Under the pieces are notes generated by a model. The model was not told the origin of the DNA. It ran no database searches and saw nothing but the letters and a program-made list of their open reading frames with translations. Both the position numbers and the translations under genes were made by a program. This document shows positions 47,076 through 57,201 of a DNA stretch of 64,000 nucleotides, piece by piece (the first letter of the stretch is position 1; every line of letters starts with the position of its first letter). Source of the stretch: Salvator merianae (lineage: Eukaryota; Chordata; Lepidosauria; Squamata; Teiidae); the NCBI GenBank assembly GCA_003586115.2, contig QVOM02000034.1, positions 16,539,289 to 16,603,288 of the forward strand, read 5' to 3'.

Positions 47076-47698
47076 GCACTTTCCATAGAACAGAATAATT
47101 ATTCTGTTCTATGGTGGTATGGACCCTGCAGCACAAACACTGTCCACACAGCATGTCCCTAGTTACCTACCTGAAGCAGGTGTGAATGCTGGTAGCCTTG
47201 CCTGAAGCTTACCATGGCAGCAGTCAGAAAGCATCCAGCTGCAGCAATGGTGACCACCAGGACCACACAGCACATATGCATGAACAGCCATAATCAGTCA
47301 ATCGTGCAGGCCTGGCCACCATGCCACTAAGTCAGCGCAGTTCCAGTATACTGGGAACTGAATATCAGCTCCCAATAAAGGTGTAGAGTACAACTTTGTG
47401 CTCTACAGCTTGTTGTGATCGGGAGCAGCATTATGGTCACAAGGGCCTCTGGAAAGTGCAGACATACTTTGTTAGCAAATGTCCTTGATGCTTGCTAGCA
47501 ACAAGTGTGATCAGCGCAGTTCCAGTATACTGGGAACTGAATATCAGCTCCCAATAAAGGTGTAGAGTACAACTTTGTGCTCTACAGCTTGTTGTGATCA
47601 GGAGCAGCGTTATGGTCACAAGGGCCTCTGGAAAGTGCAGACATACTTTGTTAGCAAATGTCCTTGATGCTTGCTAGCAACAAGTGTGATCAAGCCCC
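47076..47698 (-). mobile_element. MITE family E with terminal tandem duplication
   Basis: It starts gggtgtttttgcactttcc, has the family palindrome gaataattattc (about 47,092-47,103) and the family interior ('catggcagcagtcag'). It ends 'acaagtgtgatcaagcccc'. Its last third is duplicated in tandem (47,332-47,510 and 47,511-47,689), so the terminus occurs once internally and once at the true end. The dyad gtagag/ctctac (47,383-47,406) occupies the place where other copies have gtggag/ctccac. Confidence 0.65.
47332..47689. repeat. two tandem 179-bp units, nearly identical
   Basis: Unit 1 (47,332-47,510) and unit 2 (47,511-47,689) differ by eye at only two positions (gatcgggagcagcatt versus gatcaggagcagcgtt). 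Each unit begins tcagcgcagttccagtatac and ends caagtgtga. The near identity implies a recent duplication, or an assembly artefact, inside an older MITE. Confidence 0.9.
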
Positions 47699-47859
47699 GT
47701 GTCTGGGTCTGCAAAAGGTGATATTGATAGAATAAAAGATCACCACCAACCAGGGACATGGCTGAAGTCCCCATGCAAAGCTACCCTGCTGCAGCCTCTC
47801 CTAGAATTCAGGTTGAGTCCGTTTGGTGATTGGTGGACCATCAGGACTATGCTCTGGAT

Positions 47860-48040
47860 GGCCCTTTCTGCACTTGGCCTTATTGTGGATTATATCCCAG
47901 AATAGGGACCTGCTATGCACATGCTAGTGCAAACTATGGAAAGGTCTTGCCCAGGATCTACCATAGTCTGCTCTAGCATTCAGATGGCAGGTCCCTATTC
48001 TGAGATATTATCTGGAATACATCCAAGAGCAGAAAGGGCC
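47860..48040. mobile_element. MITE family F, clean copy with GAT duplication
   Basis: This 181-bp element starts ggccctttctgcacttgg and ends gagcagaaagggcc. The arms pair for about 54 bp (tatatcccagaatagggacc against ggtccctattctgagatatt). It is flanked by gat (47,857-47,859) and gat (48,041-48,043), a 3-bp target duplication. It lies within otherwise continuous unknown sequence (47,699-49,060) that it interrupts. Confidence 0.8.
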
Positions 48041-48049
48041 GATCAGTCC

Positions 48050-49060
48050 TAAACTGAAATAGCACAACTCTGAGGGGTAAATGAGGCACTGAAAGCGGGT
48101 TACTTCATGAGTGGTGATGTCACCCCATGGGACCTGTGCATTGTCTCACTGGACATGAGCACAACCTTGGGAATGTGGTGTCAGGAAGTGCAATGAATCC
48201 TGTCATTGAGTCCTCAGCGAAGAATGTGAGAGGAAGTCACAACCTGGGCCCAGAATCCAGCTATCACACTGACTTACATCAAATAGACAATGTCCAGGCC
48301 AGCAAAGCCATCTGCCCTCATGACTCCACTGTACCCCTAGCAGTGTGGAAACATCAAGTTCTGACTAGCACAACCTAGGTTCTCCATACCCAGTCAGACA
48401 ACACACACCTCTTGAAACTATAATAGCTAATCCAGCAGTGCAATTGTTATTCCTGGAAACCTTCAGAGAATAGGGTCCCATGCTGCTAACTCACACCTAA
48501 TGGGGATACTCCAACCTTGGGAGTTATCCCCAAACAACCGTTACCCAGACCCAGCTGCCTCAATCAGCCCTGGACTCTATGCCCAACTCCAGTCAATGAG
48601 TTGTGTTAGTGGAACCTACCATGGTGCCAGTCCCAGCTGTAACGTGACAGCTTAAGCATTGGGCTCCTGGATTGGGAAAAAAATGTCATGATCCTTACAA
48701 ATGAATATACTGGATCCATGCTGCATAGGATTCACAGCTTCAAGCCTTGCAACATCTGCATGCACAAGCATCACAACCTCCAGGATAGAGAATTATCCTT
48801 TTGCCACCATGACTGTGGGAAATCGCACTGTCAGGTCAACTGCAGAGAAACCTACCATGAAGACCTGGGAGAGATGAATGGCAACTGGAGTCAGTCCAAA
48901 GCATATCAAGGCACTGTTCCCAATGCCAATAAAAACCTTGTCCACTATCTATGCCTGAGGTGTCATCTCTCATTTGACCTACAGACAACAGAATATTCAA
49001 CTGGTAAGTCTTTGGGGCCTGTAAGTGTGTAACAACCTATCCAGGTCGGCCCAGCCCAGT
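48050..49060 (+). other. unknown GC-richer segment with two aligned open frames
   Basis: Two plus frames, 48,127-48,378 (83 codons) and 48,688-49,032 (114 codons), are in the same reading phase, separated by stop-containing sequence. The second is Cys/His-rich (CNICMHKHHN, CHHDCGKSHCQVNC, YLCLRCHLSF), suggestive of a zinc-binding region but matching no family I know. The segment is GC-richer than its flanks. It could be the remains of a transposon coding region or chance. It follows a clean MITE. Confidence 0.25.
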
Positions 49061-49162
49061 CATTAAAAATGACAGAAAACTGAGCCTGAAAGGATGGGCA
49101 AGCTACCTCTTTAGTCAAAGGCTAAAGAAGAATATCTTCATCCTGCATCACTCACACACATC

Positions 49163-49186
49163 ATATATATATATATATATATATAT
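49163..49186. repeat. (AT)n microsatellite
   Basis: Twelve AT units. Confidence 0.95.
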
Positions 49187-49189
49187 GAA

Positions 49190-50130
49190 ATTGTAATCTA
49201 GTCTGTGGCCATAAGATATAAGTCAAGTTATCCAGGCTGTGAGTGGCACTCAGAAGAAGCTGAAGGGGGCAAGACCCAGAATCACTAGCAACTGAGAGTA
49301 GACTTAGATAATAAAATACTACTCCCTTTGTAAGTAATCAAAGGTCTACTGAAGAATAATGGTTGCTCAGAACTTTCCAGAGAATCTTGTCTGGAGCCAG
49401 GGGTGTGAGAAATGCCTCCTTCTCAACTGTCAGGAGCAAGCAGGAACCTGCTGGATATCTTTGGTGTTGGAAAAAGTCTTTGAAGCTGAGCTGAATACGG
49501 TTCACCTGTTGCAGCTGAATGCAACAACTTGAGAATCCACTCTTTTCTCTTTCATCTGATAGAGAGATGCTGAGCCAAAGAGAAGTCAGATAAAAATTCA
49601 AGATCCACAGGTTAAGAACAAAAAAAACAGGAGCTAACAGGAACTAGAAGCAGTGAAACAAATAGGAACTCTCAAAAGCTAAGTAAAGAGGGATCATTAA
49701 GATCAAGAACTTCAGAATGTCTCTATTTCACTAAAAGAATTTATTCTGAGGCAACAAGGAGGAGTAGAAATATTGCTTATGTGTGCTTTTGATTATGATT
49801 CCCTGCAGCTTTGAGCATCAGATTAAGAAGAATGCCACTAGATGGTGGTCAAAGTCCATTCATAAGAGCAGAACACGGCAGGGTAGAATAGAAAAACAAA
49901 GACAATTTTGTACTAAACAGAATATGCACAGCTGGAAGTCCTAACTGAAATTTGTAGATTGCAGAGGTAGGCTGCATGGACACATAAGACGGCAAGCATC
50001 CTGGGGGTGCAGTACTCTCAGTTCTGCTTGAAACAGTTCTCAAAACAAACTGAGAAAGGTTGCAATCACTGACACATTCTTCCCAGTTGTGATACCCAAG
50101 TTGTTCTGTTATTAGCATCTTTTAAGTACA
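49190..50130. other. gene-free DNA
   Basis: No gene or firm repeat is recognised. Confidence 0.5.
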
Positions 50131-50134
50131 ATAT

Positions 50135-50199
50135 GGTACAATATGAGTCTTCGGAGAGGGGCGGCATATAAGTCCAATAAATAAATAAATAAATAAATA
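50135..50199 (+). repeat. L2/SINE-type 3' tail with (AAAT)n
   Basis: 'gagtcttcggagaggggcgg', 'catataagtccaataaataaa' and the (aaat)n end form the terminal tail of a squamate L2-type LINE or SINE. The same tail, inverted, occurs at 62,553-62,612. Only the last 60 bp is present. Confidence 0.7.
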
Positions 50200-50312
50200 T
50201 GGTAACTATTTTATTCACCCTATTCATGGTCTAAGCTCTGATTTTTAAAAAAGGGTTTTTTAAAAAGTATTTTGTGAGCCCAAGTGAATTTGATGCCAAT
50301 CCAGGTCATCTT

Positions 50313-50492
50313 GGCCCTTTCTGTACTTGGCTTTATTCTGGGCTATATCCCAGAATAGGGACCTGCAATCCACACACTAGTGCTGATTATAGCAGGCCCC
50401 AGGTGGGGCCTGCCATAGTTCATAGTAGCATGCAGATGGCAGATCCCTATTCCAAGATATAATCTGGAATAAGGTCAAGTGCAGAAAGGGCC
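50313..50492. mobile_element. MITE family F copy (180 bp)
   Basis: It starts ggccctttctgtacttgg and ends agtgcagaaagggcc, with arms pairing inward through 'tatatcccagaatagggacc' and 'gatccctattccaagatata'. A central ggccccaggtggggcc palindrome (about 50,395-50,410) forms the tip. The flanks ctt/att match at 2 of 3 bases. Confidence 0.8.
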
Positions 50493-50689
50493 ATTGTGTC
50501 AGCAGTGGCTAACATAAGGACAAGATAGAGAGTACCCTGACAAACATAATAAGCTCAGACCTTCAGTCCAATCTCTTCTTATCATGGATATTTCATTCCA
50601 AGGTTGACAAATGTACATGCATTCCACAAAATGCAATGAGTCGATTCTCATGCTTCTTTGCATTGAACTTCAGTTATGAGAGCTTATAG

Positions 50690-51093
50690 TTATACCATTC
50701 TTACTTGGTCAAGACCCAGCAGTGTGGCTGTAATTCTCACTGTGAGTGCTAGAATAGCCTTGTACCGGACCTCAAGCAATCACTTTGCAAATGCATGCAC
50801 ACTTGCTCACCATGACAGCAGCCACAGAAACATCTATTCATTGCCATGGCAAACAGAATGCACTGCACAGCTGCACCCTTGCAGCATTTGCACCCAGAAG
50901 CAGGTGTAAACACCGCAGACTAGGAGCAGTCCATCAGGTTCTGGTCCAGCTGCAGACAGTGTTTTAGCTGTCCACAGCTAGTAGCATTTGAGGCCATCTT
51001 CAGATGTTCCCAGACGCTGCTGCTGTCACAGAGTGTAGACACACTTTGCTAATGACTGTGCAGACACTCACTACCAGCTCAGTGTGAACAGGC
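50690..51093 (-). mobile_element. MITE family E copy, left end eroded
   Basis: The right end 'cactcactaccagctcagtgtgaacaggca' is the inverted family lead-in and terminus. The interior has 'ccatgacagcagcca', 'ttgccatggcaa' and 'cagcatttgcac'. The left terminus cannot be placed exactly. Confidence 0.5.
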
Positions 51094-52097
51094 ACTCCCT
51101 TATAATCTACATGATTGTTTCTGACTGACCTCTGAATGGATCAGGGGATAAGATGGGCATACAGTCATATTCCAGGGCAACTTAAACATCAGAGTGGAAT
51201 AAATTACTCCAATAACACCCTGATGACTGATTTTAAATAGGGAGGGGGCATTTGGATGGCCACCTTGTCCCATACCATATACAGGGGAAACAGAACCTTC
51301 CGGCCTGGCTACACACACATTATGATGCACATCAGAATAGTTTTCACAGTGCAGTGATCACATATTAGATAGCTGTTAATTCATAGTTTTTACCTTGTGT
51401 TTTGTTTGCAGTTGGAATGTGTGTTGTGAAGTGCATTTATTTCTCTTACATGACCATCTTTTGATATAGTAGAGGTGGGATAAGGATGTGTAAGGGTGAG
51501 TGAGTGTGCACAGTCTTGCAAGTCGTGACATCCAAGGAGGAGCTGATGTCATTTCCAGTTTGGTATGCAATCCCTCCCCCCCAAATAAAAAGTGCTTAAG
51601 CACTCAGATGGATAGAATACTTTTAATACTTAAGTGGATATAATCATTTATTTTGCACTTAAGTGGATTCTACATATCCCTATATAACACTAATGCAGTC
51701 AAGCACATTTTTAAAAAGTGGGGAAAACAGCACCTGATTGATAGTTTGCATGGGCCACTTGCACAACCAATCATTGCATTTTGTGGGAAAGCAGTTTCAA
51801 TGCAAGGAATGTACTTCCAGTGCATTCAGTGTGAATTCCCATCCTGTGTGACTGAGACAAGCACCCTGACTGTACTAGTGCCACTTGCATGCATTACAAA
51901 CAGAATGTCTTAAAAAATGAACCTAAACTGTAACGTAAGCCACTAGTACAGCCTTTTTGACCTGTGTGGCCATACAGCTGCCACACCCCTGCAATGCTAA
52001 TGCACGTGGATGCAGCCTAACTCTATCTATCCTGACCACTAGTGCTACTTTCTTTTTGGTGCCTTGCCTTCCCCTGCACCAATCACAAGTACCAGCC

Positions 52098-52100
<3 letters not shown>
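51094..52100. other. gene-free DNA
   Basis: No gene is recognised. A 'cttaagcactcagatggat ... acttaagtggat' group near 51,590-51,670 repeats the words cttaagtggat and cttttaatac locally. Confidence 0.5.

Positions 52101-52176
<76 letters not shown>
52101..52176. repeat. compound (GT)15(GA)23 microsatellite
   Basis: A perfect GT tract (52,101-52,130) passes directly into a GA tract (52,131-52,176). Frames across it, on both strands, are artefacts. Confidence 0.97.
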
Positions 52177-52181
<5 letters not shown>

Positions 52182-52857
52182 AAAGACATGGCCAAAAAGT
52201 CTCCAGTGCTAATAAAGAGGGAGGAACTTGGAATGTTTTTGTAGTCTGGGTGAGTATCTGTTGCGTGATATCATCACAGCTTCAGGCTGCAGAATCAACT
52301 AATAGTAATTAGGATAGTACCACAGCATAAAAAGTAACCTTGGCCAGACATAACCAGATTTGCTTGTCCCTGAGAAAGGAACTGACCAGAAAGAAACCAC
52401 TGGGGTTGCCTTGCTCAATATTACATTTTAGTACACCCAAACAAAAGGAATACTGATGCAAAATCTAAAGGCAGGGCAGCCAATTCTGTTGAGTCTTTAA
52501 TATGATGCTGACCTTCCCCACCACCAGCCTTGGATTTTTGGCCCTGCAATCTCTTTTCTATCCAGCCCATGCAATCAAATGGAGAACCATTGCCCAGGCC
52601 TCAATATATATGTTCATATGTAACCTAACAGAGTAGATTAGAATTCAGTATATTTTAAAAATAGAAGCAGATACTGGGAGGCAGGAAAACACTGCTCTTC
52701 CTGTGTACTTCCACTGCTGCAGTCACTTTTAAGCCAAGAATTTAAGGAGATAGAAAGAAGAAGGGGTGAAGTTTCCAAGAGTGTGCACTGGTGGAGGTGG
52801 AATTAGGCAATGCAGAAGCCTGGAAGAGAAGTCCAAATTGTGAGTTTTGGAGAGACT
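52177..52857. other. gene-free DNA
   Basis: No gene or firm repeat is recognised. Confidence 0.5.
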
Positions 52858-53318
52858 GGGTGTTTTCACACTTCCCACAAAAGAACAGACTAATTAATCT
52901 GTTCTATCATGGTATTGACCATGCAGCGCGGACGCTGTCCACATTGCATGGCCAGAAGCCTTACCTGAAGCTGGCTACTGACATTCACACAGTCTGATCC
53001 AGCATTGAGCAGGTCCAATTGTCATTGTGCAGGCCCAGTCAGGCCTGATTGCACATGTGCAATCAGACAATCACACATGCATGATCACTGCATTGCACCG
53101 GCCTGGAGGCTTCATGACCAGGTAGGTGCGAATGCACCTTACCAGGAGGTGACTATCACCTCCTGGTAAGGTTGTGGAGCACTAATTAGTTCTCCACAGG
53201 TAGCAGCGATCAGAGGTGGGTGTAGCCTGCTCCCAGCCACTCGGGTCTCCACAGAGTGCAGAAGCTCTTGACTAGCAAGCGTGCTTACTGTTTGCTAGGC
53301 CAAAGTATAAACAGGCTC
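52858..53318 (-). mobile_element. MITE family E copy with ACT target duplication
   Basis: It starts gggtgttttcacacttccc and ends aagtataaacaggctc. It is flanked by act (52,855-52,857) and act (53,319-53,321). It carries the same perfect 14-bp-arm dyad as 29,991-30,489 (53,139-53,169) with the loop in the opposite sense (cta against tag), as expected for opposite orientation. A gtggag/ctccac dyad (53,174-53,197) and a taattaatct dyad near the left end are also present. No coding capacity. Confidence 0.75.
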
Positions 53319-53337
53319 ACTGACTCATTGCCTGTTC

Positions 53338-53635
53338 AAAAGAGTCACCTTGCCTTAGGAGAGTGGAGAAGAAAAAGTAAGCAGAGAAGATCCTCCATCA
53401 GTACCGAGCAGTGGCCCCTCAATCCATCTACAGTCACCAAAAGAGCCACCTTGCCTTCAGGGGAGTGGAGAAGAAAGAACAAACTGGGAGGATCCTCCTT
53501 CAGCTCCCAGTGAAGGCCCCTTCCTCCTTCAACTGTCACCAAAATAGCCACTTTCCCTTGAGGGGAGGGGAGAGGAGGAGAAAAAACAAGCTGGGAAGAT
53601 CTTCCATCAGCCCCCAAGGCTGATCTGACTTCATG
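53338..53635. repeat. three-unit minisatellite, about 101 bp period
   Basis: Units start at 53,338, 53,439 and 53,541 with aaaagagtcacc, aaaagagccacc and aaaatagccact. Each continues through 'ttgcc...gggagtggagaagaa', 'gatcctcc(a/t)tcag' and a 'ctgtcacc'-type end. The minus strand has a 106-codon frame in which GKVAILVTV and GKVALLVTV recur 34 residues apart. That periodicity comes from the repeat, not from a recognised protein. The array abuts a MITE E copy on the left. Confidence 0.8.
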
Positions 53636-54888
53636 GCATGTTAATGTTGTTGTTTTTTCTAACATGTAGTATCGGTAAGAATTCTTGTTTGTTTCTGATG
53701 TGTAAATTGCTCTGGGACTTCAGGGTGAAGAGCAACATAAAAACATTAATTAATAATTTGTGTGTGCATGCACACCCACAGAGCAAGAGACCTTGAAAGG
53801 GGGTTAATTCCTAAAGAAATAATTTGTAAATCAATCCAGGGGATGCTTGATAGCACTGAGCCACCTCAAGAAATGACTATTGTTCTTTTCATACATATAA
53901 CATGTAGAAAAAAATAGTTCTGAGGTGTGTTGGACACTGAAATACAATGAAAAGAAATAACTGATTCAACTCTATAAGCTTATAGTTGAAACCACTTAAA
54001 GATGGTGCCATCTATCTATCTATCTATCTGGGCTCTGTTCAACCCTGCTAACACTGTTATAGTAAAATGGCCTCTTGGTTTGTGTCCATCCACTGACAGC
54101 CTTGAAAATGATGAAGCTTGTAGAATGATGGATACTCCCTATCAAAAATGATGGATGGATGTTTTCTTTGGTTTGGGACTTTTTAAAAAACGAGGGCAAC
54201 AGAACTTGATATGATGCTTGAAAAATGGGGTGCCTATATAAGATGCATCACTTTTTATTTTCTCTATTTGAAGACAGGTGTAAAATACAAAATATAGGTT
54301 TTCCTCCCTCTACCCCCTTTCCCAACTCAATCACCTCTTTTCACCACCCAGATTATTTCATATAAAATTTGATTGTTGTTTTTCCCCCTTGGGATTTACT
54401 GTAGATAAAATTGAACAGCATAATTCTGTAGTTGTTTACCTTAAAGTGACCTTCTGTGAAGGCACATCCACTTGGGGTCAGGATGTAACTGGAGCAGGGC
54501 TAGGAGTTGGGAGTCACCTGTGAGCTTGTGCCATGATGAGCACAGATCCTTCCCTTCCTTGCAACTTCCACTTTAGGTAGGAATACTTCCAAGACGAAAT
54601 TCCTAAGAAAGCAGCAACATTCCCTCATATTTAGCCCCATCACTTTGATTCAGCTCACCACAGCTGCTGTGAGACAAATTTGGGGGCTGCTGTGTTGTAC
54701 AAAGCACAACTAGCTGTCACAGAGGCCCAAAAACATGGCTTCTGCATACTCGCAGCTCTGGGCCTGCCGGGGAAGTGGCCATGTAAATGGCTTCCCCTGT
54801 CAGCCAGGCCATTTTAAGATCTCTTGCGGGGTGTGTGTGTGTGTGCCATGTGTATGCATCCAAATCAGCATTCCTTGAGAACAAGCTG
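53636..54888. other. gene-free DNA; (TCTA)5
   Basis: No gene is seen. A (tcta)n tetranucleotide tract lies at 54,010-54,030. A short gtgtgtgt tract at about 54,830-54,845 precedes a MITE. Confidence 0.5.
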
Positions 54889-54998
54889 GGCTGCATCCAG
54901 ACATTGCTTACTTATTCCTCTATATTCGGATATTCTGGAATATATATTTTAGAATACCCAAATATAGCAGGATAAGTAAGAGGTGTCTGAATGCAGCC
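54889..54998. mobile_element. MITE family G, shortest copy (110 bp)
   Basis: The left arm ggctgcatccagacattgc, ttacttattcctctatattc and ggatattctgga are mirrored by 'agaatacccaaatatagc', 'aggataagtaag' and 'gtctgaatgcagcc'. The central part is deleted relative to the 138-bp copies, leaving an almost loopless palindrome. Confidence 0.8.
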
Positions 54999-55201
54999 TT
55001 GGTGTCCTTTCATGTGAGCCACAATACTAAACACACAATCAAGGAATCCCAAACAGGGCTAATTTTCATTTTATGTTTTAGTTAATTATTAGTTCCAAGC
55101 AATTTGCCCAATGCTCACTGCTGCAGAGTAGCATTTTCTATTACACATACTAGTTGGTATTCATAAAACTAACATGTGCATAAACTTAGTTATACAAAGA
55201 G

Positions 55202-55365
55202 AAGAATATAAGAGGAGCCTGCTGGATCAGGCCATAGCCCGTCTAGTCCAGCATCCTGTCTCACACAGTGGTCCACCAAATGTTTCTGGGCATTCTCAAA
55301 CAGAATAAAAAGGCAAAACCTTCACCTGCTCTTGACTTCCTACACATGGCCTTTAGAGGAATTGT
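55202..55365 (-). mobile_element. L3/CR1 LINE 3' fragment
   Basis: On the minus strand this ends 'tggaccactgtgtgagacag', 'gatgctggactagacgggct', 'atggcctgatccagcaggct' and 'cctcttatattctt', the same terminus as 62,440-62,522. Only the last 160 bp of the element is present. It lies directly beside the 3' part of L2 copy B. Confidence 0.75.
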
Positions 55366-55369
55366 GCTA

Positions 55370-56510
55370 TCTCTCCACCATCTGTGGCCTATCACTGAGA
55401 AGGCCCTATCTTGGGTCCCACACCTTTAACCACTGAAGGTGGTGGCAGAAAAACAGGAGGGCCTCACCTACGGATTGTAAGGCACAGGTTGATATGGGGG
55501 AAGGAATTCCTTTACATATTTGGAGCCCAAGTTCCAAAATCCTAGAGCACACCGAGATTTCATGCCTATCCCTTCCAGAGCATTGCAGCATTTAGAACAG
55601 GGTACCTTCCAACTTCATAGATTTGAGACCTGGTAATACACAGCACCTCTATGTTGTCTGGATTCAGCTTCAATTTATGGGACCCCACCAGTCCATTATT
55701 GCCTCTAAGCATGTCAAGCAATTGAGTCACCTCTTCTGATTCAAATTGCACAAAAAAATAGAGCTGGGTGTCATCAAGATATTGCTGACACCTCACTCCA
55801 AGTCTCCTGAAGTCCTCTCCCAGTTGCTTCATATAGATATTAAAGAACATGGGGGCTAAGATCAAATTGGAGCAATCACAACATGATGATCCCAACTCCC
55901 AAATTCTGTAGTCTTTCTAGAAGGCTACCATGGCCACTGGTATCAAAAGGCAATGAAAGGGCCAGGAGAACCAGCAGGGTTGCACTTCCTATCTTTCTCC
56001 TGTAGAAAGTCATCAGGGTGACTACGGCAGTTTCAGTGCTATAAAAGGCTGAAGCCAGATTGAAATAGTCTAGATAATCAGCACCTTGCCCTAGAAGGGT
56101 ATGTTATCCACAAGGTAATAGTTATTTAAATCTTCTTGATCAAGAGAACGGCTTGAGAAGAAGGGGTCATCTCTTTCAGAGCCAACAGCACCACTCCATC
56201 TCTCAAAGAGGCATTTCTCCTCCTTGGACCCACCTGGTCATACTCTGCCAGCTAGCTTTTATCAGCAAAGAAAGGCAAATATCTGGAAGGCATGTGGTTG
56301 GTCAAACCCCACCAAGCAGCTTATTCACATCCTCAGGCCCCAGTAATTGAAACTGATACAAAGTAATAGGACCAGATAGTTCTCTGGACATTTTTCTCAG
56401 ACTGTTCTCAGCAGTGGCATCCGGTCCCTTGTGAATCTAAGCACAAAGTGTCCTCAGTGTAACCTGCAAGTTTGTCACAGCAGATGATACCTGGCCACCA
56501 GCAGTGCATT
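55370..56510 (-). mobile_element. L2-clade LINE copy B, 3' part (RT and linker)
   Basis: The minus strand reads decayed L2 RT: IYMKQLGEDFRRLGVRCQQY, LDDTQLYFF (catalytic DD kept, YADD changed to YLDD) and KLKLNPDNIEVLC. Upstream, towards 56,480, comes the linker equivalent to copy A 33,600-33,260 ('gcatccggtcccttgtgaa', 'cagcagatgat'). Relative to copy A about 340 bp of the C-terminal region is deleted near 55,545, while the very end ('cctttaaccactgaaggtggtgg') is kept. The match to copy A stops at about 56,510, where the L3 LINE begins. The rest of this L2 resumes at 62,645. Confidence 0.75.
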
Positions 56511-56731
56511 TGAGTGTGTTCTCAAGTGGAGGAAGGTTGCTCTCCAGAGACCAGGAACCTGGAAAAGAAATTTGGAGGAAGAACTACTTGGCTCTGGTAA
56601 GTTTGTGGATTGGATACTCTGGGCTTCGCAGAGGGTGTTGGACACTAGCTGTGTCTGGTGTAGCCACTAGAGGTGGGCATTTCCCCCCCTAAATTAGCCT
56701 GAGCACATGGTCTGAGGGAGGAGAGGCTTAC

Positions 56732-56886
56732 TGTTGTTGGTGACCTAGAGGAGTTAAGGAAGGGGATTAACAGGAACAGAAAACAGGAAGAAGCAGTTCA
56801 TTGCAGTGTTGCTCACCAAGAGGAGCTAACGAAGGGGATTAGCATACTTGGTCACTCCCTTCAGCTGAGAAAAACAGGAAGAAGCG
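56732..56886 (+). promoter_or_regulatory. duplicated segment in the LINE 5' UTR
   Basis: Two tandem units share 'tgttg(g/c)t', 'aagaggagctaacgaaggggatta' (first unit: tagaggagttaaggaaggggatta) and end 'aaaacaggaagaagc', at 56,732-56,794 and 56,806-56,886. A GC-rich stretch with several CpG (56,881-56,910) follows, then a strongly AT-rich leader to ORF1. Tandem 5' UTR units are known promoter monomers in several LINE groups; a promoter role here is inference. Confidence 0.4.
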
Positions 56887-57201
56887 CCCCATGCGCCTAA
56901 CGGCGCGCGAAATATATACTGTAATAAAACTATAAAATACTAATTTAGATTTTTTTCCCCAAAAAGTATCAAGTAAAAGAACTTAAACTGTAAGAAAAAG
57001 TAAAAATAAGCTAAAACAATTAAATAATTTAAATAAGTAGCCACTTTTTTGTTTAATTTAATAAAGTAAAATAATTCAAATAGTAGCTTATCCTAAAGTA
57101 ACAATTTAAATAATTCAACGAAGAAAGGAAGGAAATTGAAATAGGAACTGAAACGAAAATAATTTATTTTTAAATAAAACAATTTAAATAATTTAAGAGA
57201 A

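Noticed and set aside
47332..47689. CRISPR-like repeat pattern
   Set aside because: Only two long adjacent units with no spacers, in a vertebrate sequence; it is a tandem duplication.
51923..52244. Frames of 90-95 codons with poly Ser-Leu or Arg-Glu runs
   Set aside because: Translation of the (GT)n(GA)n microsatellite.
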